Positions 1 to 7,563 of a DNA stretch of 64,000 nt are shown piece by piece. Position numbers and translations under genes: made by a program. Origin of the DNA: GCA-2720865 sp047630275 (lineage in GTDB: Bacteria > Bdellovibrionota > Bacteriovoracia > Bacteriovoracales > Bacteriovoracaceae); assembly GCA_047630275.1 (NCBI GenBank), contig JBLHVN010000001.1, positions 1,550,001-1,614,000 of the forward strand, read 5' to 3'. Numbering within the stretch: position 1 is the stretch's first letter; each line of letters starts with the position of its first letter. Under the pieces are notes generated by a model, which was not told the DNA's origin, made no database searches, and worked only from the letters and a program-made list of their open reading frames with translations.

Positions 1-435
1 GATAATAATGAGTATGAATTAAATATTAAGAAACTCTGCGAAAAATTAGATTTAATTCTAAATGTTGATAATAAGTGCAGTGAAGTGCAAGAATCTTTGA
101 GGCAATGCGAGGGAAGCAATTTAAAATTTAAGGAAACTATTTCTAAAAAGAATATTGAAATTTCAAAGGCTAATCTTAACAATGAAAATAACTTAATTAA
201 GATTAATCGACTTCAGAAGACTATTAAACCCATGATAGCTTCAAAAAGTGATAGCATCAAAGCTCATATTTTATGTCTATTCATAATTTTAGGGTTTATT
301 TCTATTTTTGTAATTTGGCCTCTAATGCTGATAAATGATTATAAGAATTGGTTTACTATGGTCATCTCTTTAATGGCAATGCCATTATATTCAATATTGC
401 ATGAGATATTATTGTTAGAAATGTTTTTGAAATAA
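1..435 (+). CDS. C-terminal part of a coiled-coil membrane protein (5' end outside window)
   Basis: The reading frame is open from the first base and ends at TAA 433-435. An internal GTG at 85 is possible, but the codons before it read as the same Lys/Glu/Asn-rich helical protein, so the gene probably begins upstream. The first ~75 residues are charged and heptad-like (coiled coil). Two hydrophobic segments follow (bases ~265-335 and ~345-430), suggesting a tail anchored in the inner membrane by a helical hairpin. I recognise no family. It converges on the helicase gene, with 88 bases between the stops and no obvious terminator. Confidence 0.6.
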   Translation, partial: DNNEYELNIKKLCEKLDLILNVDNKCSEVQESLRQCEGSNLKFKETISKKNIEISKANLNNENNLIKINRLQKTIKPMIASKSDSIKAHILCLFIILGFISIFVIWPLMLINDYKNWFTMVISLMAMPLYSILHEILLLEMFLK

Positions 436-523
436 AGTATTTTTAGGATAAAGAGTAGCATCTAGGTTCTTTCTTGTGACTAAATAGAGATCTAATAATT
501 CTGCAAAAATTGTGTGGACATTT

Positions 524-3382
524 CTATAGTGAGCTCAACTTGTCAAGCACCCTCCGGCAGGCCTCCACATACCCAATTTCATACTTCGCCATGATGAGAT
601 TCTCTATGCCATTAGTTTTATGGCTTTTATCGTTTTTATATATATAAAGCCCGGTATTTTGATAAATCTTAATTTCTTTAAGGTCTTCTCCAATCTTAAC
701 GCTTCCATGTAAATTATTTTTTTTATCTGTATACCATTTCCCTGTTAGATACTGCCCGTAGAGATCAATTAGCGATGAATCCTTTTTTATTCCAATGAGT
801 AAGTTTATCTCATCCATTGAAAGATCAAGAGTATCTATTCCATTTCCCACGGCATCAAGTTTTAAACAGATCCTTTTAAGCTCATCGAGAAAGACTTTAT
901 TTCTAATTTTGATAACTTGATCTTCATTATCTTCAACAATAACTAAGTAATCCTTTGCTCTAGTTAGGGCCACGTAATAGAGCCTTCGCTCTTCAGCAAA
1001 TAAAAAAGACTCAGCTTCTTTCATAAATAGTTTTTCAAAAGCATCTGACTCCACAGTTGAGGGGATTCCAGATAAAGAGGGGAGAATGATTATGGCATTG
1101 TATTCTCCACCTTTTTCACTATGAATGGTAGAAAAAGAAACATCAGAAAAGGTTCCATAAAAATCTATATAGTCCCTCCAGTGAGCGATATCTTTATTTG
1201 TACGGCATAAAAAGCGAATTGAGATATCTGATTTTTTATTATTTTTTATAAGCCAGTTTTTAAAGTTAATCAAAAAGCTATTTATCTCACTAGAATCTAA
1301 AAAATGAATATTATGATTTTCTTCATTCTCATCTTTATTAAGACCTCTTCCTGACTCAGTATGTTTTATAAGCTGATCGGGATTTTTTAAGATAAAATCT
1401 CTTGAAACGTTAACAATATTAGCGTTCGATCTAAAGTTTTTGTTTAAGGACACTGACCTTAAATCATTAAAGTCTTTATGAGCATTTAACATTAAAGAGA
1501 TATCTGATCCATTAAAGCCGTAGATACTCTGCCAATCATCCCCTACGAAGTAGAACCTTGTATGATTTCCCATATTATAGAGATGCTTTAAAAGCTCAAT
1601 TGAAATACTAGAGGTGTCTTGAAATTCATCAACAATAATATAGTCATAGGATCTATTATAGTGCCCTTCATCGCAGTACTTAATGGCCACATTTATCATA
1701 TCTGAAAAGTCAATTAAGTTATGGTCTGTTAAATAGTTTACGTACAATTCATGAACTTTGATAAATATTCTAAAGAGATTTTCAAATCTTCTTTTTACTC
1801 TTATATCTGATTCATTTCCTATACGACACTTTATCTCATCCATCGTGAACATTGATTGACGATACTTTGCTATAGTTGAGCTCATAAGCTTTCCAAGCTT
1901 GATAGTTAGCTTTTCACTTAGACCCCCGAGGCTTACTTCACTTATTTCTACATCAAAACCTTTAAGTTCGCTCATTAAACTTTCTTCAAAATTTCCATCA
2001 CTAAAATTATAACTATAGGTTTGTGCTAGCTTAGTGTTATGTTTTTTATGAAGCTCTCGCTTCCACTCCATATCTTTCAAATACTCTTCTGAGGCTGAGA
2101 CGCCTCTATTTCTTGATTCAAAAAACTCTGGAACTTCTCCATCTCTATCTACTCCAAAGTGCTCTAGGTATAGATCATAATCTGGAAGATAAAAATCAGG
2201 ATTATAGTTTTTATTATGAGGATACTCTTTTTCATATTCAAAATTTACTCCTGCTAAAAATAAAATATCAGATATTCGAAGCTCTTCCATACTTCTTACA
2301 TATATTCCCGATAAAGTTTGGATGCTTTTTCCTTGAATCTTACAAGAATTCTTTGATCTAGGGATATACTTACTAACTAGTTGATCATTAATTATGGCGC
2401 GATCTATCTTATAGGCCTCAAATGTCTTATATTCATGGAGCGCCTTTTCATAGTATTGATGCTTTTTAAAAAACTCTATTATGCTGTCACTGAAATGGGG
2501 ATCATTTTTAGCTTCCTCTCTCATTAGGTCAACAATCTTTGTTAGAGCAGTTTCTTTCTTGTTATTTTCATCTGGAAAGATCCTAAATTCTGAATCTTGT
2601 ACGTCCTTAATTATCTTTACTCCTAGTGAGTGAATTGTTCTAACTTCGGGCATATCTATTTTTAAGGTCTTAATCCTTTCTTCAAGTTCATTTTTAGCCT
2701 TTTTAGAGAAACTCAAAACAAGTATATTCTGTGCTGGAATATCTTTATTTTTTATTAAGTACTCAATTTTTTTAAGTACTGTAAATGTTTTTCCAGATCC
2801 TGCCCCAGCATTAACTAAATTTGCGGGATTATCTGAAATAATGGCATTTATTTGGTCTTCGGTAGGTCTTCTTTCATTATTATAGTTTTTATCAAAGAAC
2901 TCCATGTAATTGAGTCTTTCAAGTTCATAGTAGTTTCTTTGGTAATCTGAAATGACTTCTTCTTGCTCTTTGTATCGAGCTTCCAATAGAGTTTTTAGAA
3001 GTGGTGACTTATATAGTATATTTAATTTTTCAAAGCTATTTTTTAGCTGGAGTAGTATACTCTGTTTCTTTAGATCAGATACATAAAGGTGACTAATAGT
3101 ATACTTACTAAAGACTTTACTATTTTCTTCAATCAATTCTTTAATCTTTGAAGACTGTTTTTTTATCAGCTGAATGCCTTCAGCCATTTCTTGAATGGAC
3201 TTTTTAAAAGGCCACTTTGGGAAATCTAAGCTTTCTGTATTGATTGAGTTGTTAGAGCATTTACTATATATGATATTTTGAACTTCAATATTTAGCTCTG
3301 ATAATAATGACTTATATTTTAAATATTCTTTGAATATTAAAAGGAAGATAACTACAAAAGACAAAATAATAAAGAAAAGCAT
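524..3382 (-). CDS. UvrD/helicase IV-like superfamily 1 helicase with nuclease-like insertion
   Basis: A 952-residue superfamily 1 DNA helicase, expected to unwind DNA 3'-5' with ATP. Visible motifs: Walker A GAGSGKT near residue 192, Walker B VDEFQDTS near 584, VGDDWQSIYGF near 612, NFRSNANIV near 648 and ALTRAKDYL near 803. Between motifs Ia and II, around residues 390-440, sits a stretch with NPDFYLP, then LEHFG, then MEWKRELH, which resembles a PD-(D/E)xK nuclease core (inference). The N-terminus is unusual: about 18 hydrophobic residues form a membrane anchor, then ~130 residues of coiled coil. E. coli HelD is ~680 residues, so this protein carries extra modules. The C-terminal ~85 residues after the helicase core are unassigned. 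It could serve repair or phage defence. Confidence 0.88.
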   Translation of the reverse strand: MLFFIILSFVVIFLLIFKEYLKYKSLLSELNIEVQNIIYSKCSNNSINTESLDFPKWPFKKSIQEMAEGIQLIKKQSSKIKELIEENSKVFSKYTISHLYVSDLKKQSILLQLKNSFEKLNILYKSPLLKTLLEARYKEQEEVISDYQRNYYELERLNYMEFFDKNYNNERRPTEDQINAIISDNPANLVNAGAGSGKTFTVLKKIEYLIKNKDIPAQNILVLSFSKKAKNELEERIKTLKIDMPEVRTIHSLGVKIIKDVQDSEFRIFPDENNKKETALTKIVDLMREEAKNDPHFSDSIIEFFKKHQYYEKALHEYKTFEAYKIDRAIINDQLVSKYIPRSKNSCKIQGKSIQTLSGIYVRSMEELRISDILFLAGVNFEYEKEYPHNKNYNPDFYLPDYDLYLEHFGVDRDGEVPEFFESRNRGVSASEEYLKDMEWKRELHKKHNTKLAQTYSYNFSDGNFEESLMSELKGFDVEISEVSLGGLSEKLTIKLGKLMSSTIAKYRQSMFTMDEIKCRIGNESDIRVKRRFENLFRIFIKVHELYVNYLTDHNLIDFSDMINVAIKYCDEGHYNRSYDYIIVDEFQDTSSISIELLKHLYNMGNHTRFYFVGDDWQSIYGFNGSDISLMLNAHKDFNDLRSVSLNKNFRSNANIVNVSRDFILKNPDQLIKHTESGRGLNKDENEENHNIHFLDSSEINSFLINFKNWLIKNNKKSDISIRFLCRTNKDIAHWRDYIDFYGTFSDVSFSTIHSEKGGEYNAIIILPSLSGIPSTVESDAFEKLFMKEAESFLFAEERRLYYVALTRAKDYLVIVEDNEDQVIKIRNKVFLDELKRICLKLDAVGNGIDTLDLSMDEINLLIGIKKDSSLIDLYGQYLTGKWYTDKKNNLHGSVKIGEDLKEIKIYQNTGLYIYKNDKSHKTNGIENLIMAKYEIGYVEACRRVLDKLSSL

Positions 3383-3484
3383 AATTTTAAAAAACCAAAA
3401 TATTAGTCAATACTCGAATGAATAGCCGTATAATAATTGTACCTTAAGTAGATATATTTAAATACTGAACGTTACAGAAATTGT

Positions 3485-4027
3485 TCATTGCGCCAATGAA
3501 TATAACCCAGATTTAGCGTGAGTTGATCTTTGGGAAATCTTGTTTTGCCATTGTTTTGTAACTTTCTTAGGTAGAGGGTGCTTAATTACAGCAGCGCAAA
3601 TAGCAAGCTGATCTCTTTTTAAGGTAAATATTTCTTTATTGAAATAAATCTTAGCAAATTTTTCAGCTCCATTTATGTCGTCGCCAAAATAACAAATACT
3701 CAAGTAGTAATTCAAAATCAAATATTTTTCACATGTTATAGAAAGAATGAGGGCAATAAATGATTCTCTTATTTTCCGAGAAAGTGATATTTTGTAATCC
3801 TGGGTGAATGTTCTAACTAATTGCATCTCTATAGTGCTTGCGCCTTGTATTGATTTACCCCTAACATTGTTTAATATCGCTCTTAGGAGAGAGATAGGAT
3901 CTATCCCGAAATGATATTTAAATCTTCTATCCTCAAGAATAATTACGAACTTTGTAAGCTCCTCAGGGTATTTCGTTTTGCAGGATTTTACTGATTTTAT
4001 AAGAGATTGGATTGTATGATAAAACAT
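3485..4027 (-). CDS. Orphan minimal glycosyltransferase 51 (peptidoglycan transglycosylase-like)
   Basis: A 180-residue protein matching the lipid II-polymerising GT51 domain of class A penicillin-binding proteins and MtgA. Conserved blocks are present: EDRRFKYHFG (residues 32-41, with the catalytic-type Glu32), GASTIEMQLVR (62-72) and RKIRE (84-88, with the second Glu88). It has no transmembrane helix and no transpeptidase domain, and is shorter than MtgA (~240 residues). It may be a trimmed cytosolic or exported relative, or a gene decayed at its 5' end. Its ATG overlaps the start of the divergent membrane-protein gene by 12 bases, which is unusual and leaves no room for separate promoters, so one of the two starts may be wrong. 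Confidence 0.75.
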   Translation of the reverse strand: MFYHTIQSLIKSVKSCKTKYPEELTKFVIILEDRRFKYHFGIDPISLLRAILNNVRGKSIQGASTIEMQLVRTFTQDYKISLSRKIRESFIALILSITCEKYLILNYYLSICYFGDDINGAEKFAKIYFNKEIFTLKRDQLAICAAVIKHPLPKKVTKQWQNKISQRSTHAKSGLYSLAQ

Positions 4028-4684
4028 ATTGATAAATATCGCTTCGCTTATGTCCTTTGTATATTTTTATTTATATTAAATATAGTTTTTCTAATCTTTA
4101 ATATATTCAGATTTAATTTCGATCTAGATTTCTATTCTAATTTGTTAAAGCATCCTTTTGTTTTGTTAGTGACGACCTTTGCTCTAACTTCAGTTGTTGG
4201 CCAATTTATTTCAAATCAATATCAAAAGAAGACCAAAGAAAAAGACATAATGTTTTCTCAGGTGAATGCAAATTACTTACACGCAAAAGAAGTATATTCA
4301 GATCTTAGTTCACTAATGGATAGAAGAATATACTTATCAAAGAAGGTAACGTGGGCCTTAAAAGACAGGAAAAGGGGAGTCGGTGATAAAGTAGATAATA
4401 TGTTTAAAATATTTAATGATTTTTTGTATGAGTGGAATAATGCACTTAATAGGGGGATAAGCATGCTTGAGTTGTATTATGGTAAAGAGGCAAAAGACCT
4501 ATTTGAGAAAAGGATTTGTGCAGATTTTAACTGGATAGGGATGATAATTAGGTGTCATGTATTGGACCTACCTGAACATAAAAGACCACTTCCTGAACTC
4601 GAATATTCAATAAACCTAACGAGTGCAAGAGTATATAAGTTAAACAAGTTACTGTTAGACAAGATGAAAAGAAGAGACTTCTAA
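4016..4684 (+). CDS. Two-TM membrane protein with cytosolic helical domain
   Basis: Starts at ATG 4016; an in-frame TTG at 4007 is less likely. Two hydrophobic helices lie near residues 10-33 and 45-62. They are followed by ~150 charged, mainly helical residues with no catalytic motif I recognise. Two N-terminal TM helices before a soluble helical domain recall SLATT-type proteins found with defence systems, but no specific signature is visible. It is divergent from, and overlaps, the GT51 gene. About 280 bases of AT-rich DNA follow in which I see no further gene. Confidence 0.55.
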   Translation: MIKHIDKYRFAYVLCIFLFILNIVFLIFNIFRFNFDLDFYSNLLKHPFVLLVTTFALTSVVGQFISNQYQKKTKEKDIMFSQVNANYLHAKEVYSDLSSLMDRRIYLSKKVTWALKDRKRGVGDKVDNMFKIFNDFLYEWNNALNRGISMLELYYGKEAKDLFEKRICADFNWIGMIIRCHVLDLPEHKRPLPELEYSINLTSARVYKLNKLLLDKMKRRDF

Positions 4685-4965
4685 CTCTTCTAAATAATTT
4701 CAAATATTAGCTATCAAAAAAAACTCGTTCACTTTAGTCAATATTGAGAACCAATGATCTGAGGTAGGTTATCAATAGGAGATTTCATTACCTTATTATT
4801 TTGTTTTCTATTATGTTTTGAATCTAATCGGTATTATCTATTTATACATTTTAACTCGAACAAAGATTCAGAAATACCTATGAAAAAACTCTATATAAGG
4901 AAAATTTTATTTTAATAAACTTAGATTCAAAGGATAATGAACAAACATAAAATTTGGAGAATAGA

Positions 4966-5232
4966 ATGAAATTATATGCCCAAGTAACATTAGATCTTCC
5001 CGGTGCCACTGATACGAATAGGAAGCTTTTTTATTCTATATTGGAAAAGAATAAGTGGACAAAAGTTAAAAACATAACAACATCGTGGAAAATTTATTTT
5101 AATACTGGTTACACTCCTGACAGTGCCTTAGAAGAATTAAAAGAAGATTTAGATGAAGCAAAAAGCTTATCCAAATTAAAGTTCGTTTCTTCAATGATGA
5201 TTGGCTTCGAACCGATAAAGTATGCAAGATAA
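4966..5232 (+). CDS. Small hypothetical protein, possible ferredoxin-like fold
   Basis: An 88-residue soluble protein starting at ATG 4966, preceded by GGAG at 4956-4959; a TTG at 4954 in the same frame is too close to the ribosome binding site. A beta-alpha-beta pattern (MKLYAQVTL, helix, WKIYF, helix, FVSSMMIGF) suggests a compact alpha/beta fold such as a ferredoxin-like sandwich, which is structural inference only. I do not recognise the family. It stands upstream of two small Cys/His proteins. Confidence 0.5.
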   Translation: MKLYAQVTLDLPGATDTNRKLFYSILEKNKWTKVKNITTSWKIYFNTGYTPDSALEELKEDLDEAKSLSKLKFVSSMMIGFEPIKYAR

Positions 5233-5319
5233 TTGATTCTTTTAGAAGTTGACTCTGTTGTTGGAGTTCAGGAGTATTTAAACTCTGGTGCTATCCTTGA
5301 ACAGATAAAAAGAAATTAG
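5233..5319 (+). pseudogene. Possible gene remnant (28 codons)
   Basis: Directly after the preceding stop, an open frame from TTG 5233 to TAG 5319 reads like the end of a real protein, containing VDSVVGVQEYLNSG and ending in LEQIKRN. It has no plausible start or ribosome binding site. It may be the 3' stub of a deleted gene. Support is weak. Confidence 0.2.
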
Positions 5320-5353
5320 GTATTCATTAGGTTAATAGAAAAAGGAGCCCACA

Positions 5354-5563
5354 ATGCCAAACTACTACGTAAATAAACAAGCTCAACCAAATGGTGATCA
5401 TGAAGTTCATAAAAATACTGGATGCCCACACCCTGCGAATCCTAAGAATCGTGTTCCTTTAGGAGTGCACCTTAGCTGTACGAGTGCCGTCAAAGAGGCC
5501 AAGAAGTATTTTAAACAGGTAAATGGCTGCTTCTTTTGCGCTAGAGAATGTCATACAAGTTAA
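5354..5563 (+). CDS. Tiny Cys/His protein, putative zinc-binding, copy 1
   Basis: A 69-residue protein with a strong AAGGAG 7 bases before its ATG. Cys and His residues are arranged as in a small metal-binding module: HEVHK...CPHP, then SCTSAVKEAKKY, then GCFFCARECHTS. The pattern H-x2-H...C...C-x2-C...C-H suggests one zinc site. The general family (YVN...NGDHEVH...GC..C) is widespread in bacteria without a known function, and the final part resembles Ada-type metal-binding modules. Its neighbour 9 bases downstream is a diverged paralogue. Confidence 0.7.
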   Translation: MPNYYVNKQAQPNGDHEVHKNTGCPHPANPKNRVPLGVHLSCTSAVKEAKKYFKQVNGCFFCARECHTS

Positions 5564-5572
5564 ATTAAATTT

Positions 5573-5800
5573 ATGAAAACAAACAGATTTTTCATTCACA
5601 AGGCCTCCGCGACTAATACGGACCAAAGAGTGCATAAGGCAGGTTGTCCTAAGATGCCCTTAGAGAAACATAGAGTATTTCTGGGTGGCTTTAATTCAAC
5701 TAGAGCCGCAATAAATGAGGCCAAAGAGAGCTATCCGGATGCTAAGGGCTGTGAGATTTGTCTCAATAGCTTTGAGATCGAAAAGGATAGTCTCTCCTAG
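5573..5800 (+). CDS. Tiny Cys/His protein, putative zinc-binding, copy 2
   Basis: A 75-residue paralogue of the preceding gene: QRVHKAGCPKMP aligns with HEVHKNTGCPHP, a shared A-x-x-EAK helix follows, and GCEICLNSF aligns with GCFFCAREC. It lacks the terminal Cys-His of copy 1, so metal binding may be weaker or complete only in a dimer. No ribosome binding site is visible before ATG 5573; 9 bases separate it from the upstream stop, so translational coupling is likely. Confidence 0.65.
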   Translation: MKTNRFFIHKASATNTDQRVHKAGCPKMPLEKHRVFLGGFNSTRAAINEAKESYPDAKGCEICLNSFEIEKDSLS

Positions 5801-5820
5801 CGTAGCTATGGCGCCAAGCG

Positions 5821-5904
5821 TCTAGGGACTTATATTATTAGAGCCTTATCTTTCTTTAGGCCTGCATAAATTTTCCTTTATAGAGTTCCAATTTGGTCCC
5901 TAGA
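5821..5904. repeat. 9-bp inverted repeat in the leader of the response-regulator gene
   Basis: TCTAGGGAC (5821-5829) and GTCCCTAGA (5896-5904) are perfect complements 66 bases apart, ending 16 bases before the response regulator ATG. They could form the base of an RNA stem-loop or a split operator. No protein site is recognised. Confidence 0.5.
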
Positions 5905-5920
5905 TTTATAGAATCCTTTC

Positions 5921-6559
5921 ATGAAAAACTCAAAAAAGATTTGGATACTTGAAGACGACCCAGGTTGCCAGATGGTCTATCAGGACGTTTTAGATTTAAT
6001 ATATACTACTAGCTATTTCACTAAGATTGGCGAGCTTAAAAAGAATCTAGTAAACGCTGAGGCCAAATCTGAGCTTCCCGACTTATTAATTATAGATTTA
6101 AAACTTAAAGATGGTCACTTCACTGATTATTTAAATACCTTAGAGGATCAAAACTTTAATTATCCATTTATTGTGGTCTCAACCAATGACAATATGGACA
6201 CTCTTAGATGGTGTAGATCTAAGGGGGCATTAGATTATATGGTAAAGCCTTTTAATAAAAGTGAGTTACTGCTTAAACTTGAAGGCCTTTTAAAAGTAGA
6301 TTTTAGATCTGAGGTTGAAGAGTATATCGAAACTCAAGATACGGGCCTTACTCCAAAAGAGATTAGAATCATCAAGTTATTTTTAAGATCGGAAAAGCCT
6401 CTTAACAGATTAGAGATTATGAAAGGCGTCTGGAGTGGAACGAAGGTTCATGAGAATAATGTCAATGTTCATATATCTAGTATTAAAGACAAATTATCAA
6501 AATCTCCTTATAGCTTAACTAAGGCCGGTAATAACTCTTGGGAATTTCGCCGCGTATAA
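5921..6559 (+). CDS. OmpR-type response regulator (receiver plus winged helix)
   Basis: A 212-residue regulator. The receiver domain (residues ~6-125) has acidic ED at 11-12, phospho-acceptor Asp59 in LLIIDLKL and conserved Lys109 in VKPF. The C-terminal ~75 residues (LTPKEIRIIKLFL to the end) form an OmpR/PhoB-like winged helix, shorter than usual. A transcription factor is expected. The cognate kinase may be the membrane histidine kinase at 8429-10108 or the soluble one at 11537-12190. The upstream leader carries a 9-bp inverted repeat. Confidence 0.85.
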   Translation: MKNSKKIWILEDDPGCQMVYQDVLDLIYTTSYFTKIGELKKNLVNAEAKSELPDLLIIDLKLKDGHFTDYLNTLEDQNFNYPFIVVSTNDNMDTLRWCRSKGALDYMVKPFNKSELLLKLEGLLKVDFRSEVEEYIETQDTGLTPKEIRIIKLFLRSEKPLNRLEIMKGVWSGTKVHENNVNVHISSIKDKLSKSPYSLTKAGNNSWEFRRV

Positions 6560-6642
6560 AAAAAGGAATATTTTTCCTAATAAAAATTCAAAATTAATTT
6601 TTATTTTCTAAGCAAACTTCGTTTAAATGGACTTAATCCTAA

Positions 6643-6690
6643 TAAAGATTTCCTTATAAATTTGGCCTTATTTAAATAAAGAAATCTTTA
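6643..6690. repeat. 10-bp inverted repeat upstream of the 9-codon ORF
   Basis: TAAAGATTTC (6643-6652) and GAAATCTTTA (6681-6690) are perfect complements with 28 AT-rich bases between. The arm sequence recurs as ATAAAGAAATCTTTAT near 10983, before the XRE regulator gene. It may be an operator, or chance in AT-rich DNA. Confidence 0.35.
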
Positions 6691-6775
6691 ATTGAGAAAA
6701 ATCAAGTCTCCAACGATCCTGTTCTTCCAATACAAACTATCTCCATGAGGGAGATCGTAACTTAGGGAGAATCAA

Positions 6776-6805
6776 ATGAAAAAATTCGCACTAATTTCAC
6801 TTTAA
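6776..6805 (+). CDS. 9-codon ORF MKKFALISL: precursor, leader peptide or signal-peptide stub
   Basis: AGGGAG (6764-6769) stands 6 bases before ATG 6776. The ORF reads MKKFALISL, then TAA at 6803-6805, and a GC-rich hairpin with a U run follows 12 bases later. A small hairpin (ATCTCC 6739-6744 with GGAGAT 6750-6755) lies upstream. The peptide looks like the first residues of a Sec signal peptide, so this may be what remains after internal deletion of a small exported-protein gene. Alternatively it is a real micro-ORF: a leader peptide, or a tiny precursor for the diiron-type/YcaO enzyme pair downstream, as microcin C starts from a 7-residue peptide. Confidence 0.35.
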   Translation: MKKFALISL

Positions 6806-6817
6806 TTTTTTAAGAAG

Positions 6818-6840
6818 GGAGGCCTTTGGCCTCCTTTTAT
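6818..6840 (+). terminator. Rho-independent terminator after the 9-codon ORF
   Basis: GGAGGCC (6818-6824), loop TTT, GGCCTCC (6828-6834), then TTTT. It lies between the short ORF and the oxidase gene and could terminate or attenuate transcription into the oxidase/YcaO pair. Confidence 0.75.
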
Positions 6841-6867
6841 TAGTTTACCAATCACTAAGGAAGAAAA

Positions 6868-7563
6868 ATGTCAGAATCAACAAATAAGTTAAAAAAAATT
6901 ACAGAATTTTGGTGTTCTCAATCTTATAAAAAAACAATGTTTTTTAACACTTTAAAAGAAGAGAAATTATCCAAACTGCAAGCAGCACAGTTTCACTACA
7001 ACGCTGAAATCGTAATCCAAAATACGTTAGAAAGCATGAAAGAAGCTGGAAAATCTTCTGAAATGTTAGGAGAGGAGGATCTTTCAGATTTTTTCAAAAT
7101 GAAAGTAGTAGAAGAGACTGGTCATGATAAGTGGGCAAAAGAGGATTACTTGAAACTAGGTCTAACCACTGATGAAAAATTGCAACTAAGCCTATCCTCA
7201 GGAGCTCTTAAGCTAATAAATAAACTTCATCAGATGGCTCGTTTTAGCCCATTCTCAATGCTTGCCTATGTATTTTTTGGTGAATACCACTATACGATAA
7301 TCGGCCCTGAAGTAGCAGAACTGTATGAAAGTTCAGTCAAGACTAGCTCATCTCTTGTGCACTCTCATGGAGTTTTAGATGTAGAACATGTCAAAGAGGA
7401 TATAAAGGCAATTGATAAATTAATGCCTGACGGTGATACGTTTAAAAAGGCTCAGCAAGATTTAATTGAGTGTATGAACTATCAAATAGAGTTCTATAAC
7501 GAAGTTTGCAAAATTATTGTTTCGAAAGAGGATATTAAAAATGAAAAAAGAATATCTGCCTAA
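6868..7563 (+). CDS. Heme-oxygenase-like (TenA/CADD/diiron-oxidase type) iron-containing enzyme
   Basis: A 231-residue, all-helical protein with a good AAGGAAG site before ATG 6868. It looks like the iron-containing redox group of the heme-oxygenase-like fold (relatives of CADD, UndA, BesC and SznF). Candidate metal ligands are in EETGHDKW (Glu82/83, His86), Asp93, and HSHGVLDVEH (His167, Asp171, His174), the spaced carboxylate/histidine pattern of diiron members. Members oxidise amino-acid or fatty-acid substrates using O2. Its stop lies inside the YcaO gene (23-base overlap), so the two are translationally coupled. I infer a joint role in modifying a peptide or small molecule; the substrate is unknown. 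Confidence 0.72.
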   Translation: MSESTNKLKKITEFWCSQSYKKTMFFNTLKEEKLSKLQAAQFHYNAEIVIQNTLESMKEAGKSSEMLGEEDLSDFFKMKVVEETGHDKWAKEDYLKLGLTTDEKLQLSLSSGALKLINKLHQMARFSPFSMLAYVFFGEYHYTIIGPEVAELYESSVKTSSSLVHSHGVLDVEHVKEDIKAIDKLMPDGDTFKKAQQDLIECMNYQIEFYNEVCKIIVSKEDIKNEKRISA

